Positions 35,317 to 42,702 of a stretch of DNA of 64,000 nt are shown piece by piece. Location of the stretch: positions 14,762 through 78,761 of the forward strand of contig CAZIAK010000023.1 of the NCBI GenBank assembly GCA_964537035.1. The letters run 5' to 3'. The stretch comes from CAZIAK01 sp964537035. Lineage in GTDB: Bacteria > Planctomycetota > B15-G4. Position 1 is the first letter of the stretch; each line of letters starts with the position of its first letter. Under the pieces are notes generated by a model that saw only the letters and a list, made by a program, of their open reading frames with translations, searched no databases and was not told the DNA's origin. Made by a program: the position numbers and the translations under genes.

Positions 35317-37176
35317 CTATTGGAGCTTCACGATCACAGCCGGGCTGGGCACGTCGTTGATGTCCACGGCGGTGAGGAGGTAGTAGCCCTCGGGAGCAAC
35401 GTCGCTGTCCTTCGGCCAGGTCACCTCCAGGGTAAGCTGAGGAGGTGAACCAGTTGGGGGCGAGAATTCGGTGAAAGACAGTTCCATATATCGCTGGTCG
35501 AACGCGGCCGTATGCGTCACAGAGGAAGGGCTCAGGAGTGCCACGCGATCAATGGCTGAGTGAGTCGCGCTCACGGTGATAGTCAGGAAGCTAAGACTGC
35601 CATAGCTCACCACCGAGTCTACGGTGTCGATGCTCGGCCGTTTGCTGCGGAAGAAGTACGATGGCTTGAAGACCTCAATGGAGTGGCTGGGAGAAGGACT
35701 ACCAGTGCCCCGTCCCCCAGCCGACATGACCCGGCCGTCCTGCAGGAGGGCCGCCACGGAGTGGTACAAACGCTTCAGTTGCTGGGGAGCCAGCAGTGTC
35801 CAGTTGAGAAGTGCGCCCGGGCCAAACACCTCGGGTGGCTCGAATCGCTCGGGACGCAGCCAGCCGGTGCAAACACTGGCTGCGTCTTTGCCCAAACCAC
35901 CGACGATGAGAATCGACCCGTCCAGCAGGACGACGGCGTTGGAGTTGAAGCGCTCGTATCGCATGTCTGGGACGCCAAGGTCGTCCCAGACGGTCGTCTC
36001 AGAAGGAGCTTGGTCGGGCGGCCCCGCAGGGACATCAAGAACCTCCACCAAGTTGATCACAGGGGCTTCGCAGGCCGAGCCATCGTCGAAGGGGTGTTCT
36101 GTGCCACCCATGTTGTAGATGACCTCATTCGACACGCTTCCCGTGTTGTCCAGGAAGAGCATGTGTACCGCATTGCCACCAGCGTGCTGAGCAAGGTGGG
36201 GCGTTTCCACGCCTTGCTCCCAGCGGAACAGCTCGCCCGGACCGCTGGGGCAGGCAGGTTGTTCGAGGTCGATGACGTAGCTGGTGTGCAGTGGTGGATC
36301 GGGAACCGGAGGCCTGTTCTCTGCATCGACCCAGAGCAACGAGTTGTTGGAGAGGGCGAACACCTTGGGGTAGTCGGAGATGGCGATGTAGTCATCGGTG
36401 GTGACGCAACCGCTGGCGAAGTCCTGATTCTCATCGAGAGGCAGGAAGGCGCCTGTCAGGACGTCGTATTCCTCTCGTATCTGCTCCGTGGTGGGAGTGA
36501 GGGGAGGGGGCTCGCCCGAGTCCGTGTGGCCGAGAACGACGATGTTGCCGTCTCGATTGCGAACGGTGCTCGGGTAGTAGTGGTCGCGGGCCATGGCATT
36601 CGGCAGCTTCATCCATGTGCCCGAGGCCTGCTGAAAGAGGAAGGCATCAGCGACGCCTGTGGCGCCGGTGAAAGTGAAGTCACGCCCTCCAGGTGCGAGG
36701 AGATCTCCGTTGGGAAGGAACGAGTGTCCCGCGCAGAAGATGTCCTCGCTGCCGTCCAGCTCGGCTGGCACGGGCTGGATGTCCAGGTTGACAGGGCCCC
36801 GTGGGTCATTGGGGTCCCAGATGTAGGTTTGGGGAATGTACGGTGACGAATCAGCATCCGGCCAGCACCAGAGCAAGACCTGGCCAGCGTATTCGCCAAC
36901 GGGTAGGACGCAGGCGTGTGCGATTTCACCCTCAGGGTTCGTGCCGCCGGGGGGAGTCGGGAGCGGGTACTTGATCAGCGAGCCCAGATCGAACGGGCCT
37001 TCCCACTGGCCGTGCACAATCGGTGTCGGTGGAGGGCCGGAGATGATCTCGGCCTGGACCGTGGGCTGGGCTGCCAGCTAATGTGTCCATGCTCCCAACG
37101 AGACCATGGTCAGCAAGGCGACGAGTACAGTCGTTCGGCCATGCACAGACGGTCGGTTCTTCGTGGTTGTCCCCAT
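35317..37176 (-). CDS. Galactose/glyoxal-oxidase-like copper enzyme with an in-frame amber codon
   Basis: Kelch-type AA5-like oxidase, expected to oxidise a sugar or aldehyde and release H2O2. The Cys-Tyr cofactor and copper ligands can be placed: FCAGHSFLPNG (Cys), RDHYYPSTV (Tyr), LYHSVAALLQDGRV (Tyr and His) and VTHTAAFDQR (His); the C-terminal EGYYLLTAVD fits the family's last domain. The intact oxidase frame is open from a GTG at 37017. In the same frame, a good ribosome-binding site (GGGAGA) and ATG at 37176 give a signal peptide (VLVALLTMVSLGAW), but codon 33 is TAG (37078-37080). It is either a broken gene, a sequence error, or is read through. Confidence 0.72.
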
Positions 37177-37375
37177 GCTCTCATCTCCCAGATGTAGGCT
37201 GTTGTTCAGACACGGCTCCTTCGTCGCCCCGGTGTTGTCTGCCCGACTCTACTCTGCGCTCCCCACCCCGTAGGGAGCTGTGAGCACTGAAGGCAACACA
37301 GGCGAGTGGTTTCAGGCTATGCCTGACTCTGGATTCCGTCAAACAACCCGCGCGTCGGCTGGTGTCGCGCCCCGG

Positions 37376-37861
37376 TCAGGCCCTGCCGTCGTTGATCCAC
37401 TCGACGGCGCCGCCGGGCAGGAAGTAGACGATGAGCATGCGGCCGCCGGTGACGGTGGGCACGTGGGCGCTGTCCGGGGCGAAGGTCACCCAGCCCGGGG
37501 CCTGTCCGTCGAACTTGGGTTCGCCGTCGATGGCGAAGCACAGGTTGATCTCGCCCTTGGGGTGGCGGTGGTTCACGCCCGGGCCGGTCATCCAGACGAA
37601 GTCGATGGAGAAGTCTCGCGTGGCTTCGCCTGCCTTGGCCAGCCGTGAGTAGCGGATGGCGTCGTTGCCCCGGTCGCAGATCTCGCCGCTCTCGACGGCG
37701 GCGACCAACGCGGCGCGCAGGGCCAGTGCCGCCTCTCCTTCGTGTGGGTAGGCGCTCTCGAGCTGCTCACGTGCACCGGCTGCATCGGCAAGATTCACAG
37801 CGGCCGCAGCCGAAAGGGGGGCGGCGAGCAGCTCACGCAATGCGTCGGTGGATGTGGTCAT
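37376..37861 (-). CDS. DUF4863-like protein (4-hydroxylaminobenzoate lyase family)
   Basis: 161 residues with a cupin-like C-terminal half: VNHRHPKGEINLCFAIDG, then PGWVTFAPDSAHVPTV and MLIVYFLPGGAVEW. This matches my memory of the PnbB-type lyase family, which removes ammonia from hydroxylaminobenzoate; other members may act on other substrates. The ATG overlaps the TGA of the peroxiredoxin gene (37858-37861), so it is the third gene of a phosphatase-peroxiredoxin-lyase operon. Confidence 0.65.
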   Translation of the reverse strand: MTTSTDALRELLAAPLSAAAAVNLADAAGAREQLESAYPHEGEAALALRAALVAAVESGEICDRGNDAIRYSRLAKAGEATRDFSIDFVWMTGPGVNHRHPKGEINLCFAIDGEPKFDGQAPGWVTFAPDSAHVPTVTGGRMLIVYFLPGGAVEWINDGRA

Positions 37862-38337
37862 GAGTCGTGGCCTTTCAGGCGTGCGATGGATGCGTTGACG
37901 TGGGCCTTGATGCCGAACAGCGAGACCGCCTCGGCGTGTTCGATCAGGCCCTCTGCGTCGATGATGTAGGTGATGCGCCGGGGCGCCCGGGCGGCTCGGT
38001 CGTCCGCAGCATGATAGGCCAGAGCCATGGTGCGCTCGGTGTCGCAGAGCAGGGGATAGCCGAAGCCGTGCTTGTCTGCGAAGGCCTTGTTGGCCGCCAC
38101 CGTGTCGAAGGACACGCCGAAGACTCTCAAGTTCGGAGCGAGTTGGGGGATTCGATCACGGAACCCCTTGCCTTGCACCGTTCAGCCAGGGGTGCTGGCG
38201 TGGGGGTAGAACCACAAGAGCACTCGGCTGCCCCGCTGCTCGGCGAGGGTGACCGTGCGGCCCTCGTGGTCGAGCACTGCGAAGTCGGGGGCAGGTGTGC
38301 CCACGGTGAGCAGTTCTGGTCGCTTGCCGAAGATCAT
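37858..38337 (-). CDS. bcp: Peroxiredoxin (BCP type) with UGA at the peroxidatic position; candidate selenoprotein
   Basis: 159 codons including one in-frame TGA at codon 52 (38182-38184). Upstream is GTPAPDFAVLDHEGRTVTL and FYPHASTPG; downstream, in the same frame, is TVQGKGFRDRIPQL, then FGVSFDTVAANKAFADKHG and ITYIIDAEGLIEH. In BCP proteins this site is TPGCT with the peroxidatic Cys, so TGA replaces exactly the catalytic residue. The second, resolving Cys of many BCPs is absent. A stem-loop with SECIS-like features follows the TGA (38146-38167). ATG 38337 lies 4 bp after the phosphatase stop. The alternative, a nonsense mutation landing on precisely this codon, is less likely. Confidence 0.75.
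38146..38184 (-). promoter_or_regulatory. Candidate bacterial SECIS element
   Basis: After the TGA come 14 nt, then GGGGTTC (38161-38167), a 7-nt loop CGTGATC and GAATCCCC (38146-38153): a 7-bp stem with one bulged U. The loop starts 21 nt after the UGA and has G as its second base; both fit the published bacterial SECIS pattern (a G among the first two loop bases, loop 16-37 nt from UGA). Confidence 0.55.
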
Positions 38338-38341
38338 CGTC

Positions 38342-38998
38342 TCAACTCCAGTCGCTGTTCTGCCAGGCGGTGGGGACATCGGCCATGCCTCCGGGCAGGA
38401 TACGCTCGGGGCCCGCGGCGCGCAGCTCGTCTTCGCTGCCCACGCCGCCCAGCACGGCCCAGCAGCGGATGCCCGCGGCGTTGGCGGCGAGCACGTCTGC
38501 GTCCGAGTCGCCGATCATCAGCGCTTCGTGGGGCTCGGCGGACAGTCCCCGCAAGGCCAGCAGCAGCAGGTCGGGGGCGGGCTTGGGATGCTCGACCAGG
38601 TCACGGCCGCTGACCTGGGTCATGTGCGCGGCGAGCTGTAGCGCAGTGAGCGTGTGCTCGGCGGCGCCGGTGGTGCGCGAGGTCGCCACGGCCAGGGTCG
38701 CGCCGAAGCTTGCCAGCGCGTCGAGGGCGGCGAGGACTCCGGGCAGGATGCGCGTGCGCGCGGGCAGCTGGGGCACGAAACGCTCGACGAAGATCGCCGA
38801 CATGGCGGCAGGGTCGTCGGCGCCGAGCAGCTTCCAGGTGTCGTCTGGGGGCTGGCCGATGCGGGCGTGGGTCCAGGCCCGGTCGGGGACTCGCAGCCCC
38901 GCTTCGGTGGCCAGGGCGATGACGCCGTCGACGATGGCGTCATGAGCGTCGATGAGTGTGCCGTCGAGGTCGAGCAGAACGATGCGGGGAGCGGCCAT
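38342..38998 (-). CDS. HAD-superfamily phosphatase (phosphoglycolate-phosphatase-like)
   Basis: 218 residues. All four HAD motifs are visible: VLLDLDGTLID with the nucleophilic Asp, VATSRT, HPKPAPDLL with the Lys, and MIGDSDADV with the acidic pair. A helical cap follows motif I, as in Gph-type enzymes that hydrolyse small phosphoesters. The TAGCCT box at 39007-39012 ends 8 nt before the ATG, suggesting a leaderless mRNA. First gene of the operon with the peroxiredoxin. Confidence 0.85.
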   Translation of the reverse strand: MAAPRIVLLDLDGTLIDAHDAIVDGVIALATEAGLRVPDRAWTHARIGQPPDDTWKLLGADDPAAMSAIFVERFVPQLPARTRILPGVLAALDALASFGATLAVATSRTTGAAEHTLTALQLAAHMTQVSGRDLVEHPKPAPDLLLLALRGLSAEPHEALMIGDSDADVLAANAAGIRCWAVLGGVGSEDELRAAGPERILPGGMADVPTAWQNSDWS

Positions 38999-39006
38999 GG
39001 GGCGAG

Positions 39007-39012
39007 AGGCTA
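39007..39012 (-). promoter_or_regulatory. TAGCCT -10-like box abutting a start codon
   Basis: TAGCCT (minus strand) ends 8 nt before ATG 38998 of the phosphatase gene and would drive the phosphatase-peroxiredoxin-DUF4863 operon. No convincing -35 hexamer. Confidence 0.4.
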
Positions 39013-39233
39013 ACCCGTGGGGCTGGCGGACGGGAGCCCCTGGTCATTCCTGTGAGGGCCCTGCTGCGGGGGAGCGCTGGCCTTGCGTGATGGGTGCGCC
39101 CGTGGGTTCGGGCGGGGTTGGGGCCAGGGGCTTGGTCTGGCGTTCTGGCGGGGACTGGAGATCGCCCGCATCCTCGTCGCCTATCATGTCTCGCCATGAG
39201 GGATCGGCCACAACAGAGACCGGAGCCAGCGCC

Positions 39234-39923
39234 ATGAGCAGTGCGCCCCAGGGCCAACTTCTCGTAGGCGCCCCCGAGCCCTGGTGTTCGCATGACTGGT
39301 CTGTGCTCTCCGAGCCCCGCACGCCTCGCAAGGCGCGGGTGCTGGTGGCCGACAGCCCCCAAGGGCGTGTGGTCTGCAAGGATTTCGCCGATGTGGCCAG
39401 CCGCCGCCGCTTCGACCTCACCTGGCGCTGGCGCAAGAACAACGAGTGCGCCGCGCTCACTGCGCTGCAAGGCCTGGCCGGAGTCCCCGACCTGCTGGCC
39501 AGTTGGCCCACGGGCATGGTCATGGATTGCGTCCCCGGTCAGCCCCTCGGTCGCCTGGGCAAAGACCTGCCAGAAGGCGTGTTCGATCGCCTGGATCTGC
39601 TGCTCGATGCCATCCATGATCGGGGCGTGGCCATCACCGATCTGCACCGCCTGAACATCCTCGTCGACACGGACGGCGCCGTGCACATCGTCGACTTCGA
39701 GCTGGCCTTGCTGGAGGGACGGGGTGCCGGCCGCCTGTTCAAGGGCTGGGCCGCCACCATGGACGAGCACGCCGCGGGCCGCCAACGACAGCGGCACGGC
39801 GTGCCCTTGTCGACGCGGCAGCAGCAGCTTCTCGATCATCCGCCTGCGGGGCGGCGAGCGCTCAAGGCGCTCAAGCGAGGCCTGCGCCACATGAAGGTCA
39901 CCGTGCTGGGGAGGCGCCATTGA
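39234..39923 (+). CDS. Kinase-fold protein (lipopolysaccharide-kinase-like)
   Basis: 229 residues with an intact catalytic loop, ITDLHRLNILV (Asp and Asn present), followed by HIVDFELALLE as the metal-binding segment; VVCKDF supplies an N-lobe lysine. The short size and loop resemble Kdo/heptose kinases and RIO-like small kinases rather than Ser/Thr kinases. ATG 39234 follows a TATCAT box (39182-39187). Its TGA overlaps the TTG start of a membrane methyltransferase (39920-39923), hinting at joint action on a membrane-associated substrate. Confidence 0.68.
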   Translation: MSSAPQGQLLVGAPEPWCSHDWSVLSEPRTPRKARVLVADSPQGRVVCKDFADVASRRRFDLTWRWRKNNECAALTALQGLAGVPDLLASWPTGMVMDCVPGQPLGRLGKDLPEGVFDRLDLLLDAIHDRGVAITDLHRLNILVDTDGAVHIVDFELALLEGRGAGRLFKGWAATMDEHAAGRQRQRHGVPLSTRQQQLLDHPPAGRRALKALKRGLRHMKVTVLGRRH

Positions 39924-40522
39924 GTCTGGCCATCACACGCAGTCTGGCCAAGCGCGGCTGGGCGGGGTCGGCGCGGGTCTTGGGCTTGGCCACCACGGTC
40001 ATCGCCCTGGTCACGTTCAGCGAGCCCAACCTGATGAGCTGCGCTCTGGGCCTGCCCATCGTCGCCGTGGGTCTGTGGTGGCGGGTCTGGTCTGCGGGGC
40101 ACCTGGTGAAGAACGTGCAGCTCATCGTGAGCGGCCCGTACCGCTACGTGCAGAACCCGTTGTACTTCGGGCGGCTGTGTCTGCTCACCGGTCTGTGCCT
40201 CGCGGCGAGACTGATGGTTGATCGGGATGGCCAGCAACTCCCCTTGCACCTGTTCGCCCTGGCCACGGGTTGGCTGTTGTTCTTCGTCTACTACCTGCCC
40301 CGAAAGAAGCGCGTCGAGGGCCAGCGCCTGGCGACGATTCACGGGCAGGCCTACGACGACTGGGCCGCTGCGGTGCCGCTGATCTTCCCCCGCTTCACTG
40401 CCTGGGGCGACGACACCACGCGCTGGTCTGCCGCCCGCTTCGCCGACATGCGCGAGCTGCCGTTCGTGGTGACGATCGCAGGCGTGGGGCTGGCGTTGCT
40501 GGTGCGGGCGCTTGTGGGCTGA
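39920..40522 (+). CDS. Membrane methyltransferase of the ICMT/PEMT type
   Basis: 200 residues with about five hydrophobic segments. The signature GPYRYVQNPLYFG and the later EGQRLATIHGQAYDDW match isoprenylcysteine-carboxyl and phospholipid methyltransferase families, which use S-adenosylmethionine on lipids or lipid-like substrates. The TTG start has GGGGAGG about 8 nt upstream and overlaps the kinase-fold stop. A second family member is at 55653-56231. Confidence 0.75.
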   Translation: MSLAITRSLAKRGWAGSARVLGLATTVIALVTFSEPNLMSCALGLPIVAVGLWWRVWSAGHLVKNVQLIVSGPYRYVQNPLYFGRLCLLTGLCLAARLMVDRDGQQLPLHLFALATGWLLFFVYYLPRKKRVEGQRLATIHGQAYDDWAAAVPLIFPRFTAWGDDTTRWSAARFADMRELPFVVTIAGVGLALLVRALVG

Positions 40523-40614
40523 CATGCGTGTGCATCAGTGTGCCGAACTCGGCGAGCGGCGCCTGAAGCACAGCCCGCCAAGGTGCTGGTGGCATGTCGA
40601 GCGCTCCTGTGTCC

Positions 40615-40643
40615 TTGACAACCTCACAGACCACCTCTAACTT
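40615..40643 (+). promoter_or_regulatory. Consensus-like promoter of the third sigma-like operon
   Basis: TTGACA (40615-40620), a 17-bp spacer, then TAACTT (40638-40643). This is the closest match to a housekeeping promoter in the window. It lies 111 bp upstream of GTG 40755. The leader holds two small hairpins, CCC-TTC-GGG and CCGCT-TTTC-AGCGG (about 40649-40675). Confidence 0.6.
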
Positions 40644-40754
40644 TCATTCCCTTCGGGACCGCTTTTCAGCGGGAAGTATGTCATTGGCTTGATCGAAGGC
40701 GCCGGAAGTGCAACGCGGCGCGCAGGACCAGCAGGCAGCGAGAGGAGGCGATCG

Positions 40755-41414
40755 GTGACAGACGAGAGGCTAGAGCGCATCCGAGCCGTGACCGGCTCTG
40801 ATGTCCTTCCTGACCTGAACGCTCTCGATCTCGCCAACGATCTCCACGTCGACCAAGCGGCTGCGGCGCTGCTAAGGCGCTTTCGCGCCGTTGACGACGC
40901 CAACGCGTTTCAGTTGTTGGTCGAACTGACGACTGAACGCCTGGCCGCAATCGCCAGCGACATCGCGGTAGAACTGGGTTTGGGCGCTGACGCTTTCGAC
41001 TTGGTGAAGAACCTCTTTTCACGGCTCTTCCTCGATCTCAGCTCTCCGGAAAACGTTCCGCTTCACTACCTCGCTGATTCGGCCGAGAAGCTGAGAGTGG
41101 ACGCCGAGACGATGATTCGCGATCTGGCTCTGGGCGAAGTCCCAGACCCTGAGGAACCCATGCTGTGGCAAGATGGGCAAGCCAGGGAACAAGACACTGA
41201 GGCCATGGTGGCCCAGGCCGCGCGCATCGGCTTCCATCGTCTCGACCTGCCCTTTCGGCGGGTTCTTCGAGCCAAGGACACCGAGGGCCTGAACACATCA
41301 GACATCGCCATCAGACTTGGAGTCCCCTTCGCCGACGTGGAAGAGCTGCTGCAATCAGCCCGTGAGCGCCTCGCCAGAGTCATCGACGACGTGCTGAAAG
41401 GACCATCGTCATGA
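40755..41414 (+). CDS. Degenerate ECF-sigma-like protein (paralogue 3)
   Basis: 219 residues. The N-terminus NALDLANDLHVDQAAAALL and LTTERLAAIASDIAVELG aligns with LPLDLANDLHLDELARMLL of the fusion protein at 2391-3944. Region 4 with its helix-turn-helix is recognisable (FRRVLRAKDTEGLNTSDIAIRL), but the basic promoter-melting part of region 2 (LRHQKRA in the paralogue) is replaced by an acidic stretch (DLALGEVPDPEEP). It may therefore not melt DNA on its own. GTG 40755 has an ideal AGAGGAGG site just upstream. The stop overlaps the next ATG (41411-41414). Confidence 0.65.
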   Translation: MTDERLERIRAVTGSDVLPDLNALDLANDLHVDQAAAALLRRFRAVDDANAFQLLVELTTERLAAIASDIAVELGLGADAFDLVKNLFSRLFLDLSSPENVPLHYLADSAEKLRVDAETMIRDLALGEVPDPEEPMLWQDGQAREQDTEAMVAQAARIGFHRLDLPFRRVLRAKDTEGLNTSDIAIRLGVPFADVEELLQSARERLARVIDDVLKGPSS

Positions 41415-42172
41415 GCCCCTCCGAAGCCATGGTCCAAGAGATCCTCGACCGCAGCAAGGCCGCAGGCCGGGACAAGCTCGCCGAGTTGGCGTACCAGATG
41501 GCACGGACGTGCCTGTCGGCCGCAGAGACAAAGTCCTCTGCAAGTCTTCGGTGGTACGAAGATCCGCGTGACGTGGTCGATCTCGGTCGCGACTTGCGGC
41601 AAATGGAGGTTCGGGTTGAGGTTGAAGCTAGCCGGGCTGATCTACCCATTGCCGCTCCCACAGCAGGGTCAGCGATCGCGTCAGCTCGCACGTGTTTGAG
41701 AGTTGTCAGTGGTCTTGAGGGCGAGAGTTCACGCTATTTGTTGCTGAACGCCCTCCTGTCTCGGGCAGAAGGGGACTTGGCAGAGGCTGTTCGGATCCTC
41801 GCGAGCATGCGGACATCGTCGATCTCTCGGCATTGGATGGCCCATTCTCAGGAGACGCTCCAGACAGTCCAGCTGAGCCTTGGCGAGTACGACGAGGTTC
41901 TTGAGGTCGGGAAGTCAGTTCTCCACCACTCTCCAGGGCGTCTCCTCGCCTTGTTCAACATGGCAACGGCTCGGGCTTGGATGAACGACGGTTTGGGCCT
42001 TGAGACGTGTTGTAAGCAGTTCAGGCAGAGTGACGAGCAGGTTGTCGACTCTGAATGGTGGGCGCATCTTCTCAGTTCTGAAGCAGCTTGGTTTGCGAAT
42101 CACGTGAATCGTGACCCGACCGAGATCGTGACGATGTTCGGGCTACCAGCAGCTGGAGGCGGAGGATCATGA
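41411..42172 (+). CDS. Helical-repeat (TPR-like) protein, partner of the sigma-like gene
   Basis: 253 residues homologous to the C-terminal half of the fusion protein at 2391-3944: VQEILDRSKAAGRDKLAELAYQ aligns with VQRLLDESAMAGRRHLADLIYE there. The rest is helical with TPR-like periodicity (GDLAEAVRILASM, YDEVLEVGKSVL). No transmembrane segment. It overlaps both neighbours by 4 bp. As a separate partner here and a fused domain there, it very likely contacts the sigma-like protein. Confidence 0.65.
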   Translation: MSPSEAMVQEILDRSKAAGRDKLAELAYQMARTCLSAAETKSSASLRWYEDPRDVVDLGRDLRQMEVRVEVEASRADLPIAAPTAGSAIASARTCLRVVSGLEGESSRYLLLNALLSRAEGDLAEAVRILASMRTSSISRHWMAHSQETLQTVQLSLGEYDEVLEVGKSVLHHSPGRLLALFNMATARAWMNDGLGLETCCKQFRQSDEQVVDSEWWAHLLSSEAAWFANHVNRDPTEIVTMFGLPAAGGGGS

Positions 42173-42600
42173 CTGTTCTCGGACACTGGTCAGTCAAGGC
42201 GCTCAATACGTCACGCAGCCTTGCTCTCGCAGTCGCGGTTCTTGCGCTTGTCGGTTCACCGGTCGCTGGCACGGTCATTCCCGGGGCAACCGCCGCTGGA
42301 GGCGGCGGGGGTGCATCAGGAATCCCCCCGAAGGCTAGCCGACCCAACCGCACCCCCGCTGCGCCCGTTGATCAACTCACGGCTCCGCTCTACGTGGCTG
42401 TCGCTGGACCCGCGTCGACCTACACCGTGGTCGTGACCAGTCCCTCTGGTGCAATCGTTGCAGCGGGAACAACTGACGGCCAAGGTCTGGTCTTACTAAC
42501 CGTGCCCGCTTTGATGGGATTGGAACTCGACGTGCTCGACACGAGCGTCGTGGGCTTACCGGTGGCGGGCGGGCAGATGATCTCGATCACGATCCCGTAG
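42169..42600 (+). CDS. Small secreted protein, third gene of the sigma-like operon
   Basis: 143 residues: signal peptide (SLALAVAVLALVGSPVAG), a Gly-rich spacer of about six glycines with Pro/Lys/Arg, and a C-terminal beta-rich part (YTVVVTSPSGAIVAAGTTD). No known domain. It occupies the same operon position as the secreted module protein at 1735-2394, which also has a Gly/Pro-rich spacer, but lacks GGVLVPSPD. Its ATG overlaps the preceding TGA (42169-42172). It may be the signal or target of the sigma system. Confidence 0.6.
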   Translation: MTVLGHWSVKALNTSRSLALAVAVLALVGSPVAGTVIPGATAAGGGGGASGIPPKASRPNRTPAAPVDQLTAPLYVAVAGPASTYTVVVTSPSGAIVAAGTTDGQGLVLLTVPALMGLELDVLDTSVVGLPVAGGQMISITIP

Positions 42601-42663
42601 GTCAGGGCGGGGCTGCCGCTCTCTCCAGGAGCGTCTGGATTGTTGGGACGGAGACTGGGTTCG

Positions 42664-42689
42664 GCTGCCGGGCGATCATGCCCGGCAGC
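42664..42689. promoter_or_regulatory. 10-bp perfect inverted repeat abutting a -10-like box
   Basis: GCTGCCGGGC (42664-42673) and GCCCGGCAGC (42680-42689) flank GATCAT. TATGCT (42690-42695) follows with no gap, and the ATG of the sugar dehydrogenase is 7 nt further on. It may be an operator over the -35 region or the terminator of the sigma-like operon, whose last stop is at 42600. Confidence 0.45.
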
Positions 42690-42702
42690 TATGCTTGGGC
42701 TC

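Noticed and set aside
37078..37080. Pyrrolysine or lineage-wide recoding of TAG in the oxidase gene
   Set aside because: The same gene ends with TAG, and no pyrrolysine genes are visible; a mutation or base error is simpler.
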